DNA of 41,306 nucleotides from Williamwhitmania taraxaci (GTDB lineage: Bacteria; Bacteroidota; Bacteroidia; Bacteroidales; Williamwhitmaniaceae). The notes beneath the pieces are model-generated. The model made no database searches and was not told the origin of the DNA. It was given only the letters and a program-made list of their open reading frames with translations. Both the position numbers and the translations under genes were made by a program. The DNA lies in the NCBI RefSeq assembly GCF_900096565.1, contig NZ_FMYP01000037.1, forward strand, positions 1 to 41,306, read 5' to 3'. Shown here one piece after another: positions 16,162-23,947 of this stretch; the stretch's first letter is position 1, and each line of letters starts with the position of its first letter.

Positions 16162-17724
16162 ATGAAATTTATTACAAGACTTAAACTAAAAAACTTCAAA
16201 CGATTTCAAACCTTCATTGTGGACTTTGACGACAAGTTAAATATACTAGTTGGCGACAATGAATCTGGGAAAAGTTCAATTATTGAAGCAATAAATTTAG
16301 TTTTAAGCGGAAGCAGAAGCAAAGTTGAATCGACAGGTTTAGAGAATGTATTTAATTCTCAAGTGATAAAGGATTTTCTCATCTCTGACAAAAAATATGA
16401 GAGCCTTCCGACCCTCTTTATTGAATTATATTTTAATGAACAAAACAACCCCGACCTAAACGGAAAAAACAATTCTGACGAAACCATTTGTGACGGTTTG
16501 AAACTTGAAATTATACCAAATGACGAATTGAGTAAGGACATACAGGAAATTCTAAAACAAGCAGAACCCGTTTTTCCCTTTGAATTCTACACAATCAAAT
16601 TCAATACATTTTCAGCAGAAGCGTATTCAGGCTATAGAAAATACCTAAGACACATACTCGTTGACAATGCACAGATTAGCAGTGAATATGCAATTAAAGA
16701 ATACGTAAAAGATATGTATGGTGCTTTTGCCAATTCTGTGGAACAAAATATTCATCACAATGAATATAGAAAGCATAAAGAAGCGTTTAAAAAAAACATT
16801 TTAAAAGACCTAAATGCAAGAGTTCCAACTTACGACTTTTCAATTAGGAGCAATTCAAAAGCTAATCTTGAAACGGATTTAACACTTACAGAAAATGATA
16901 TCAGCATTGAAAATAAAGGCAAAGGAATTCAGTGTTTTATTAAAACCGAATTTGCTTTAAGTCGAACTCAAGAAAATCTTGATGTTATTTTATTGGAAGA
17001 ACCCGAGAATCATTTGAGTCATATCAATATGAAAAAATTGATTCGAAAAATTAGCGATACTTCTGAAAAACAGATTTTCATTTCAACACATAGCAACCTA
17101 ATAAGCACTAGACTTAATTTAAGAAATTCAATACTACTCAATAGCAATAGTGAGATCCCAGTTCTATTAAAAGACATTGACGAAACAACCTCTAAATTTT
17201 TCATAAAAGCCCCAGACAATAACATTCTAGAATTTGTCCTTTCCAAAAAAGTGATTTTAGTTGAAGGAGATGCAGAATTTATTTTGTTGGAATCTTTTTT
17301 TAATAATGTTAAAGGGGCAGCATTAGAACTTTCAGACATTCACATTATTTCAGTTGACGGTACAAGTTTCAAACGATATTTAGAAATAGCAAAGGTTTTG
17401 AAAATCAAAACAGCAGTTGTTAGAGATAATGATGGAGATTATCAAAACAATTGTGTGGACAATTTTAGTGATTACAAGGCTTTTAGTTTTATAAGAGTGT
17501 TCTCTGAAGAAGACCCAAAACTTAGCACATTTGAAATAAGTTTATATAATACCAACAATGCAATTTGTGATGAACTATTTTCAGCGGGTAGAGTAAAATT
17601 ATCTGTATTGGAATTTATGCTAAAGAACAAAGCGGAAGTTGCTTTTCAACTCTTGGATAAAAAAGCAAATACAATTTCTACTCCAACTTACATCAAATCC
17701 GCAATAGAATGGATAAGCGAGTAA
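16162..17724 (+). CDS. OLD-family ATPase/TOPRIM nuclease, GajA-like
   Basis: A 520-aa protein with an ABC/SMC-type ATPase and a TOPRIM nuclease domain. Walker A GDNESGKSS is at residues 31-39, the signature-like segment is ENKGKGIQCF, and Walker B DVILLEEPENHLS is near residue 274, followed by the H-loop IFISTHSN. The TOPRIM glutamate is in VILVEGDAEF (about residue 368) and the acidic pair in RDNDGD (Asp422, Asp424). All key residues are present. Such class 2 OLD proteins are encoded next to UvrD-like helicases; the Gabija anti-phage system has this layout. It overlaps the helicase gene by 16 nt. The AT-rich composition differs from the cob genes and suggests transfer. Confidence 0.9.
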   Translation: MKFITRLKLKNFKRFQTFIVDFDDKLNILVGDNESGKSSIIEAINLVLSGSRSKVESTGLENVFNSQVIKDFLISDKKYESLPTLFIELYFNEQNNPDLNGKNNSDETICDGLKLEIIPNDELSKDIQEILKQAEPVFPFEFYTIKFNTFSAEAYSGYRKYLRHILVDNAQISSEYAIKEYVKDMYGAFANSVEQNIHHNEYRKHKEAFKKNILKDLNARVPTYDFSIRSNSKANLETDLTLTENDISIENKGKGIQCFIKTEFALSRTQENLDVILLEEPENHLSHINMKKLIRKISDTSEKQIFISTHSNLISTRLNLRNSILLNSNSEIPVLLKDIDETTSKFFIKAPDNNILEFVLSKKVILVEGDAEFILLESFFNNVKGAALELSDIHIISVDGTSFKRYLEIAKVLKIKTAVVRDNDGDYQNNCVDNFSDYKAFSFIRVFSEEDPKLSTFEISLYNTNNAICDELFSAGRVKLSVLEFMLKNKAEVAFQLLDKKANTISTPTYIKSAIEWISE

Positions 17725-18722
17725 TTTTTGCAGTTGCAGGTTCAGGTAAGACAACTCTTATCATTGACAATCTCAATTTGGAGAGCAAATTTCTACTTGT
17801 TACTTACACGACTAACAACGTTCACAATCTGCGAACTGGCATTTTGAAAAAATTCGGTTACTTTCCCGACAACGTAAAGCTATACTCATACTATTCGTTT
17901 TTATATGGTTTCTGTTACAGACCATTTTTACATTCAGCATTAGGTACTAAGGGTATAAACTATGAGCAGAACCCTTTTAAATTCGCAAAGAAAAACGAGC
18001 GAAAATATTTTATAGATAAATCTAACAGACTTTATAGCTCTAGAATTGCAAAATTGATAATTGAACAAGATGTCGCAAAGGAAGTAGTTGCGAGAATTGG
18101 TAGGTATTACGACTTCCTTTTTATTGATGAAATTCAAGATTTTGCGGGTAACGACTTCAATTTATTAAAGGAGATTTCAAAAGCTAATCTTAATCAATTA
18201 TATGTTGGAGACTTTTTTTAACATACATTCGATACAAGCAGAGACGGTAACATAAATTCAGGGTTGCACGATAACTTTGAAACCTACAAAAAGACTTTTG
18301 AAAATATGGGGGTAAAACTAGACCTCACTAAACTCTCAAAAAGTTATCGGTGTAGTTCGACTGTTTGCAAATTTATAAAAGACAATTTGAAAATAAATAT
18401 TGAATCTCATAGAGTAGAAGTGACAGAAATTAAGTTGATTGACAACACTGAAGAAGCATTGACTATTTTCAATAATCCAAATATCGTTAAGCTATTTTAC
18501 AGAGAACATTATAAATTCAATTGCTTTTCTCGTAATTGGGGGGACAGTAAAGGAGAAGATAAATATTTTGACGTTTGCACAGTAGTTAATAAAACGACAA
18601 TGGAACACCTCGAAAAAAACAAATTAGACCAACTAGCACCGACAACAAAAAACAAATTATATGTAGCCCTTTCGAGGACAAGAAATAATTTGTATTTGAT
18701 ACCAGACACTTTGCTAAAATGA
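17709..18722 (+). pseudogene. small UvrD/GajB-like SF1 helicase interrupted by one in-frame TAA
   Basis: The frame runs from ATG 17709 to 18722 (338 codons) with a single TAA at 18219-18221 (codon 171) and no frameshift. Before it lie Walker A AVAGSGKTT (residues 8-16) and motif II IDEIQD (Asp140, Glu141), then VGDFF-stop. After it the frame continues HTFDTSRDG, a motif IV-like KSYRCSS, WGDSKG and the motif VI LYVALSRTR. SF1 helicases carry a conserved Gln in motif III (GDxxQ), exactly where the TAA stands; CAA to TAA needs one C-to-T change. TTG 18264 could restart the second half. It is smaller than characterised GajB. It is probably inactive unless the stop is read through or is a sequencing error. 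Confidence 0.85.
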
Positions 18723-18969
18723 CAATGACGACCGAAAGAAGCACGTAGTGCCCAGCGAAAATACATGGACGCCTTTCTGCTTTCTTAAATTGCTGTTCTT
18801 TTTGTATCGTATTGGTAGTGCAATTAGTTTAATAACTTTTTTTTCGAGGCGATAAAGAAGTAGGAGGCAGATGCTCTTTCCCTGTTCTCTTTGTAGCGAA
18901 AATGATTAGATTTGTGGTCGTATAATAATTAGGTGCACATTATTCTAGATGGAAGTATCAATGCTGTCT

Positions 18970-18980
18970 TAAACGAGTTA
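18970..18980 (+). repeat. 11-nt direct repeat, right copy
   Basis: Second exact copy of TAAACGAGTTA, 17 nt before the start of the two-TM protein and 247 nt after the helicase frame. See the left copy at 16104-16114. Confidence 0.45.
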
Positions 18981-18997
18981 GCAAACAATATAACGAA

Positions 18998-20077
18998 ATG
19001 ACATTTAGACTTCTTATCCAGTATTCCGATAGAAATCCCCAAGATTATGAAAACTGTGGAGTCGTTGACTTGGATAAAGCAATTACATTGTTTGAAGGAT
19101 TTGATTGGGAAAAACAGTTTAAGAGAATCGAACTGAGAGAGGAGTTAAATCTCACTTCTCCAAGTCCTGAATTTCATTTTAATAATGTTGAAAATACTGA
19201 AGTATTATCAATTATTGGGACACATATTGGAGAATATGAGGTTATATACGAGAAAGATAGTAGGATAGGTACTGACCATATTTCCGAAAACGTTATAAAT
19301 AATCCTTCTGGCAGTACTGTTCAAGAAATAATTATTGCTCTTTACCAAAAAGAACTTGCAGCGCAATATCGATTTGATAACGATAATCATGCTGAAATAG
19401 AAATTGAGTTAGGCGAATACAATCCTTGGAGATACAAAAGACCATTGTTAACCTTTTTGATGCCATTGTTGATATTATTGGGCTTATTTGTTTTTACAAC
19501 ACTTGAGCGGGACTTCATTGAGATATTAACCTATGTTGTTGTTCTATTTGCACTTTTCAATACCCCATTTATACCAATTATTGCTCAATATTTATCAAAG
19601 CCTAAAGTTAAATCTGTCACATTAAGAACCGGCACTAAAACGCTCCAAATAAACTATCTTGATAGAAGTATCTTGATAAAAAGATCAGATATACTTCAAT
19701 GTGCATTTTCATATTGTGATAATGGAAAACAACCCTGGAGTTCGTATGCTAATGTTTCATTTATATTGAAAGATGCGAGTCAGCATTTTTTAACAACTGT
19801 TTCGTTTTCGAGGCAAGAACTTAAGACAATAATTGAAGAAATTAATGTTAATATCTACCGTTTTGAAACATCATTCCCATTTTTAAAAACAAAAGATTAT
19901 TCAAAAAAAGCAGAGTTCAATTATGATGGTATTGTGAAACGGGCAGACTTGGAAGCCTTGTATTCAGAATACAGCAATGGAAAACTCAAAGAAATAGTTG
20001 AAAATACAGATGGTTATCAACCAACTGCAATTGATGTTGCGAGAAAAGAAATAGCTAGGAGAAAGAGGAACGAATAA
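18998..20077 (+). CDS. two-TM protein of unknown function
   Basis: A 359-aa protein not assigned to a named family. A soluble N-terminal part of about 145 residues is followed by a hydrophobic hairpin (LLTFLMPLLILLGLFVF and ILTYVVVLFALFNTPF, about residues 149-195). Then comes a stretch with alternating beta pattern (KVKSVTLRTGTKTLQINYLD onward) that could be a PH-like domain. The C-terminus, GKLKEIVENTDGYQPTAID followed by ARKEIARR, matches a short motif seen at the ends of many Bacteroidota membrane proteins (L-x2-I-x4-YxxxAIxxA). The AT-rich composition matches the nuclease/helicase pair, but a 275-nt gap separates them. A link to defence is speculation. Confidence 0.75.
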   Translation: MTFRLLIQYSDRNPQDYENCGVVDLDKAITLFEGFDWEKQFKRIELREELNLTSPSPEFHFNNVENTEVLSIIGTHIGEYEVIYEKDSRIGTDHISENVINNPSGSTVQEIIIALYQKELAAQYRFDNDNHAEIEIELGEYNPWRYKRPLLTFLMPLLILLGLFVFTTLERDFIEILTYVVVLFALFNTPFIPIIAQYLSKPKVKSVTLRTGTKTLQINYLDRSILIKRSDILQCAFSYCDNGKQPWSSYANVSFILKDASQHFLTTVSFSRQELKTIIEEINVNIYRFETSFPFLKTKDYSKKAEFNYDGIVKRADLEALYSEYSNGKLKEIVENTDGYQPTAIDVARKEIARRKRNE

Positions 20078-20122
20078 ACCCATTTGCTGACGATTTTGTA
20101 ATATTTTCTCGCCATCTTCAAT

Positions 20123-20479
20123 CTACTTCCCCTCCTCCGTCAGCTTATCCACCAACTCCTGCACCTGCGCCAGCTTTTCGAGCGGAAGCTTTACCAACTT
20201 TAGGCTAATGGGGGCGGTTTGCTTCTCCCTTACTAGGGTTTTTAGGACATGGTTGGGCGGAAGGCTTGCTGCGGCCGAGGTCTTTACCGAAAACAGGTCG
20301 TTGGGGGTGCAGTTTAGCGCGTTGCAGAGTGCCCCAAGCAGATTGATGTCGATACGGGTGGGGTTAATCCGCATCATCCGCTTTATTACGTAATCCTTAA
20401 AGCCCAATTGCTGCAAAAAGATGGAGTGGTTGAGGATTCCCTTCTGGTTTAGCACTCGCGTAATGTCGAAGTAGAGCAT
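20123..20479 (-). CDS. XRE/Cro-type helix-turn-helix regulator
   Basis: A 118-aa protein whose residues from about 20 to 65 fit a Cro/C1-type HTH: FLQQLGFKDYVIKRMMRI, then ININLLGALCNAL-like INLLGALCNALNCTPNDLF. The C-terminal part (LKLVKLPLEKLAQVQELVDKL) looks like a helical dimerisation segment. It is transcribed away from the 21-nt repeat array and the LpxL-like gene, so the array lies in its upstream region. The target is unknown; autoregulation from the shared intergenic region is possible. Confidence 0.82.
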   Translation of the reverse strand: MLYFDITRVLNQKGILNHSIFLQQLGFKDYVIKRMMRINPTRIDINLLGALCNALNCTPNDLFSVKTSAAASLPPNHVLKTLVREKQTAPISLKLVKLPLEKLAQVQELVDKLTEEGK

Positions 20480-20558
20480 GGCGGTGAGTTTTTAGTTACT
20501 TGTTGCAGCAAAAGTTACAACATTTTCCACAAATAAGATGCCCTATACTACAAAAATG

Positions 20559-20810
20559 TTGCTCTAAACGTCGGTTTGGGTGTTTTGCACATCGGAAAAG
20601 GTGTTATAAGCGTCGGCTTAGTTGCTTTGCACTTCGGAAATCTCCTGCAATACTTCGATGCCGAATACCAGAGCGAAAAAATGGGAGTATAGCCATTCTA
20701 AGCCGACGCTTAAAGCGCGATTCTCGACGCTCTAAGCATGAATTCCGATGTTCTAAGATACTACATCGAATGGCAAGACTTCGAGACCGAATGCTAGAAA
20801 TGCAATTTTG
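20559..20810. repeat. degenerate 21-nt period array, about 12 units
   Basis: Between the divergent XRE and LpxL-like genes, twelve consecutive 21-nt units can be laid out in register. Recurrent positions read like GCTCTAA-CGTCGG (units at 20559, 20601, 20727, 20748 are clearest). Units are diverged but length is kept. Two of them form a perfect 14-nt inverted repeat (20608-20621 with 20698-20711), and 20708-20717 pairs with 20728-20737. The plus-strand ORF through it (Cys/Arg-rich heptads) is a by-product of the period. Its unit length equals that of the array before cobQ, though the sequences differ. Confidence 0.7.
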
Positions 20811-20875
20811 TGCATTAGGTATACTTTTGAGTAGTTTTAATGTTCGGAGGCAATGAAAAAGCGGTCGATAGGCTG

Positions 20876-20905
20876 TTTGGCAACGCGGTAAAACTCCTAT
20901 ATTTG
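20876..20905 (+). promoter_or_regulatory. Bacteroidota promoter of the LpxL-like gene
   Basis: TTTG at 20876-20879, 18-nt spacer, TATATTTG at 20898-20905 (exact TAnnTTTG). The start at about 20912 gives a leader of about 18 nt to ATG 20930 and excludes the upstream ATG at 20840. Confidence 0.75.
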
Positions 20906-20929
20906 CAGAGTTCCGTTATATGCCCTACT

Positions 20930-21808
20930 ATGCGTTTCATTGCTTACTTCTTCTACAGGTTTTTTATCCTGCTTTTTTCCATAATGCCATTCTGGGTGGC
21001 TTACCTGTTTGCCGATTTGGCCTTTGTGCTGGTTTACTACATCGTTCCCTACCGCAAAAAAGTGGTGGTGAGCAATCTTACCAGCTCGTTTCCCGAAAAG
21101 TCGAAGGCCGAAATTGCGCACCTCACGCGTAAGTTTTACCTTCATCTTGCCAATATTATGGTGGAGAGCCTAAAAGGGTTGTCCATGAGCAAGGCGCAGA
21201 TAATAAAGCGCCATAGGGTGGTAAACCCCGAACTAATGGATGCTTACTATGCCAAAGGACAGAGCGTTATTGGGGTTACGGCTCACTACGGCAACTGGGA
21301 GTGGGGCGCCTTTTCGGGCGGAGTTCAAGTAAAGCTGGGCATGGTGGCTTTTTACAAGCCCATTACCAATAAGCTGATTGATGGCGATATGAAGCGCCGT
21401 CGTTCGAAGTTCAATAGCAAGCTGGCTTCCATTCGCGAAACAGCGATGACCTTCAAGGCAAATGTAAATCACAAGGTTGCCTTTTTAATGGCAGCCGATC
21501 AGGCTCCTTCCAACCTAAGGGATTGCTACTGGTTACCGTTTCTTAACCATCCCGATACTCCTTGGCTACATGGCCCGGAGAAGTATGCAAGGCTATACAA
21601 CCTTCCGGTTATCTACGTGGATATTCAGCGGGTAAAGCGTGGCTACTACGAGCTTACGCTATCAACGCTGGCAGATAGCCCCAACGAGCTGCCCGATGGC
21701 GAAATTACCGCTCGATACGCCCGAAAGTTGGAGCAAGCAATCATTGCCGAACCTACCTACTGGCTTTGGTCGCACAGGCGGTGGAAGAGGAAGAAACAGG
21801 CGATTTGA
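20930..21808 (+). CDS. LpxL/HtrB-like lipid A (or ornithine-lipid type) acyltransferase
   Basis: A membrane-bound lysophospholipid acyltransferase-fold enzyme of 292 aa that probably adds a secondary acyl chain to lipid A at the cytoplasmic face of the inner membrane. An N-terminal hydrophobic segment (FFYRFFILLFSIMPFWVAYL) is followed by the HX4E catalytic motif in TAHYGNWEWG (His about 119, Glu about 124). LMAADQAPS and YWLWSHRRWKRK also fit the family. ATG 20930 is chosen because the promoter lies at 20876-20905. The stop codon is set in a run of GATTTGATGATG-type simple sequence. Confidence 0.9.
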   Translation: MRFIAYFFYRFFILLFSIMPFWVAYLFADLAFVLVYYIVPYRKKVVVSNLTSSFPEKSKAEIAHLTRKFYLHLANIMVESLKGLSMSKAQIIKRHRVVNPELMDAYYAKGQSVIGVTAHYGNWEWGAFSGGVQVKLGMVAFYKPITNKLIDGDMKRRRSKFNSKLASIRETAMTFKANVNHKVAFLMAADQAPSNLRDCYWLPFLNHPDTPWLHGPEKYARLYNLPVIYVDIQRVKRGYYELTLSTLADSPNELPDGEITARYARKLEQAIIAEPTYWLWSHRRWKRKKQAI

Positions 21809-21888
21809 TGATGATCAATTTGATAATTTGAAAATGCGGGATTTGTTAATCTTGCTTCAAATTTTCAAATCTTTTAGTTCTGTCCATT

Positions 21889-21928
21889 CTCAAATCCTCA
21901 AATCCTCAAATCCTCAAATCCTCAAATC
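21889..21928. repeat. octamer repeat at the 3' end of the acyl-CoA synthetase gene
   Basis: Five exact CTCAAATC units. The stop codon of the minus-strand synthetase gene (21927-21929) overlaps the last unit by two bases. Between here and the LpxL-like stop, the sequence is made of related ATTTGATAATTTGAAAATG words. The convergent genes thus meet in a repeat zone. Confidence 0.85.
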
Positions 21929-23717
21929 ACCCCTTATACATCTCCTCAATTTCGGCTTTGAACTTCTCGGCCACAAATGCTCTTCGGGTTTTTAGGGTTG
22001 AGGTCAGTTCTCCAGTTTGAATGGTAAACTCCTCTGTCAGCAGCTTGAATCGCTTAATCTGTTCGTAGGGTGACAGGTTTATTTGTGCCGCTTCAACGAT
22101 CTGCTGTATATACTTAACCACTGCGGGGTGGGCAACCAGTTCGTGCCGAGAGGTAAATACGATTTCATGATGTTGGATCCAGCTCTTTAGGTGGTCAAAT
22201 GATGGGACAATGAGCGCGGTAACATACTTTTGTTTGTCGCCAATAATGGATATATTGTCAATTGCTGGGTGCGCTCCCACTAAGGTCTCGATCATTTGTG
22301 GGGCAATATATTTTCCCGAGGATGTTTTCATAAGATCCTTAATCCGATCTTTCATGTAGAGGTTGTTTTCGGCGTCGAGCCATCCAGCATCGCCAGTTCG
22401 GAACCATCCATCCACAAAGGCTTCGGCGGTGGCATCGGGACGCTTGTAGTAACCCGTGGTAACGGTGGCCGATTTTACCAGTATTTCGTCGTTGTCACCA
22501 ATCTTCACCTCCACGCCGGGCATCACCCTTCCGGCCGATCCAATGATAAAGTTGGTGTCGGTAAAGCAAGAAACCGTAGCAGAGGTCTCGGTTAGGCCGT
22601 AGCCATACTTAATGTTTACGCCTACGCTGTGGAAGAACTGAACAATATCGTCGGAGAGAGCTGCTCCGGCACAGGGCATGAATCGAATTTTTCCACCTAA
22701 AACACTACGTCCAGTTTGGAGCACCAAGCGATCGGCGAACCAGTATTTTACTGCCAATACCCATGGAACTTGCTGCTCCCTACGCGTATATTCTATTCGC
22801 TTTGCGCCGGTGCGGATGGCCCAGTGAAAAATGGCTTTCTTTAGTGGTGAGGCATTCTCAATGGCATTCAGCACGCCTGCGTAGGTCTTTTCAAAAAAGC
22901 GCGGTACGGCGCACATCAGCGTAGGCTTTACCTCCCGAATAATTTCAATGATCTGTTTTGGGTTTCGAAGGTAGTAAATGGCAATTCCCTCGGCTAGGCA
23001 AATCATGGACCATCCTCTTTCAAAGATATGGCTCAGGGGCAGAAAGCAAATGGAGGTATCGCTTTCGGACATGGGAAGCCTCTCGTGATGATTCTTTATA
23101 AAGTGGTTCATGGAGGCATTATTCAGCATAACGCCTTTAGGTTCGCCCGAGGTGCCGGAGGTATAAATGATGGTATAAATATCTTCGTCGGTCGATTCCC
23201 TGAGTCGTTGGTTAAGCTCATTTTCCATGGGATTCACTCTTCCGGAATCCATCAAGTCCGAAAAATAGATGGAAAGATTATCCTCAGCAAGGATAACTTG
23301 AGAATCGAAAGCAACTATCTTTTTTAGGAATGGAAGCCGCGGGGCTAGGGCTACTGCCTTGTTATACTCGTCCTGTTCACCAACAAAAATAATGGTGACT
23401 TCGGTTTGGTTGAACATAAAAAAGGTTTGTTCCGCCGATGTTGTGGCAAAAAGGGGCACCGATATGGCCCTCACCGATTGAATGGCAAGATCGGCAACGG
23501 TCCATTCGGGCATGTTGCTCGAAATAATCCCAATACGATCTCCTTCGGTAATGCCTATATTTAAAAGTGCGCTGGCGGTGTGGCTAACCATTTCGCCAAA
23601 ACGGGTCCAGCTAATTCCGATCCACGTTCCGTTTTCGGAGCGAAAGTAGGCGGCATTCTTACTACCAAATTTTTCGACGTTGTGTCGAAAGAGACCACTT
23701 GTCTGTTTATTGATCAT
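21927..23717 (-). CDS. AMP-forming long-chain fatty acid-CoA ligase
   Basis: A 596-aa adenylate-forming enzyme that activates fatty acids to acyl-CoA through an acyl-AMP. The P-loop-like motif IYTSGTSGEPKGVML is near residue 190, KYGYGLTETSATVS supplies the A5 motif, and the hinge region reads GWFRTGDAGWLDAENNLYMKDRIKD (seen as FRTGDAGWL and KDRIKDLMKTSSGKYIAP). The size and the last helix (LTSTLKTRRAFVAEKF) fit the FAA1-type group widespread in Bacteroidota. It probably serves exogenous fatty acid use or lipid recycling. The C-terminus is next to an octamer repeat. Confidence 0.94.
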   Translation of the reverse strand: MINKQTSGLFRHNVEKFGSKNAAYFRSENGTWIGISWTRFGEMVSHTASALLNIGITEGDRIGIISSNMPEWTVADLAIQSVRAISVPLFATTSAEQTFFMFNQTEVTIIFVGEQDEYNKAVALAPRLPFLKKIVAFDSQVILAEDNLSIYFSDLMDSGRVNPMENELNQRLRESTDEDIYTIIYTSGTSGEPKGVMLNNASMNHFIKNHHERLPMSESDTSICFLPLSHIFERGWSMICLAEGIAIYYLRNPKQIIEIIREVKPTLMCAVPRFFEKTYAGVLNAIENASPLKKAIFHWAIRTGAKRIEYTRREQQVPWVLAVKYWFADRLVLQTGRSVLGGKIRFMPCAGAALSDDIVQFFHSVGVNIKYGYGLTETSATVSCFTDTNFIIGSAGRVMPGVEVKIGDNDEILVKSATVTTGYYKRPDATAEAFVDGWFRTGDAGWLDAENNLYMKDRIKDLMKTSSGKYIAPQMIETLVGAHPAIDNISIIGDKQKYVTALIVPSFDHLKSWIQHHEIVFTSRHELVAHPAVVKYIQQIVEAAQINLSPYEQIKRFKLLTEEFTIQTGELTSTLKTRRAFVAEKFKAEIEEMYKG

Positions 23718-23768
23718 TCCTCAGGACTTTGAAAGGTTATTCCCGTCAATAGAGATATTGTAAGTGGC

Positions 23769-23776
23769 CAAAGATA
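23769..23776 (-). promoter_or_regulatory. -7 element for the acyl-CoA synthetase gene
   Basis: On the minus strand this reads TATCTTTG, an exact TAnnTTTG, 51 nt before the start codon. The nearest minus-strand TTTG (23803-23806) is 26 nt away, longer than usual, so only the -7 part is supported. Confidence 0.45.
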
Positions 23777-23947
23777 TTATTTGCTATTTAACTTAGGCCG
23801 TTCAAACTCCTGAAAAGTTGTTTTATTTGAGGGGAAAGGCGAATCTGTTGATCAGTTTTGCAAATGACCACCAGGTGTGGTGGCACCGAATAGTCACCAG
23901 TATTCGGTTTCTCTTGCGGTGGGTTTAAGCGGGTACTCTGTTGCTGG

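Noticed and set aside
18219-18221. Alternative genetic code or programmed recoding of TAA as Gln
   Set aside because: TAA serves as the normal stop for other genes in the window, including the overlapping nuclease gene. A single point mutation is simpler.
20500-20856. Plus-strand ORF of 118 codons, Cys/Arg-rich
   Set aside because: It runs through the degenerate 21-nt array. Openness follows from a period divisible by three, and the composition is unlike the neighbouring genes.
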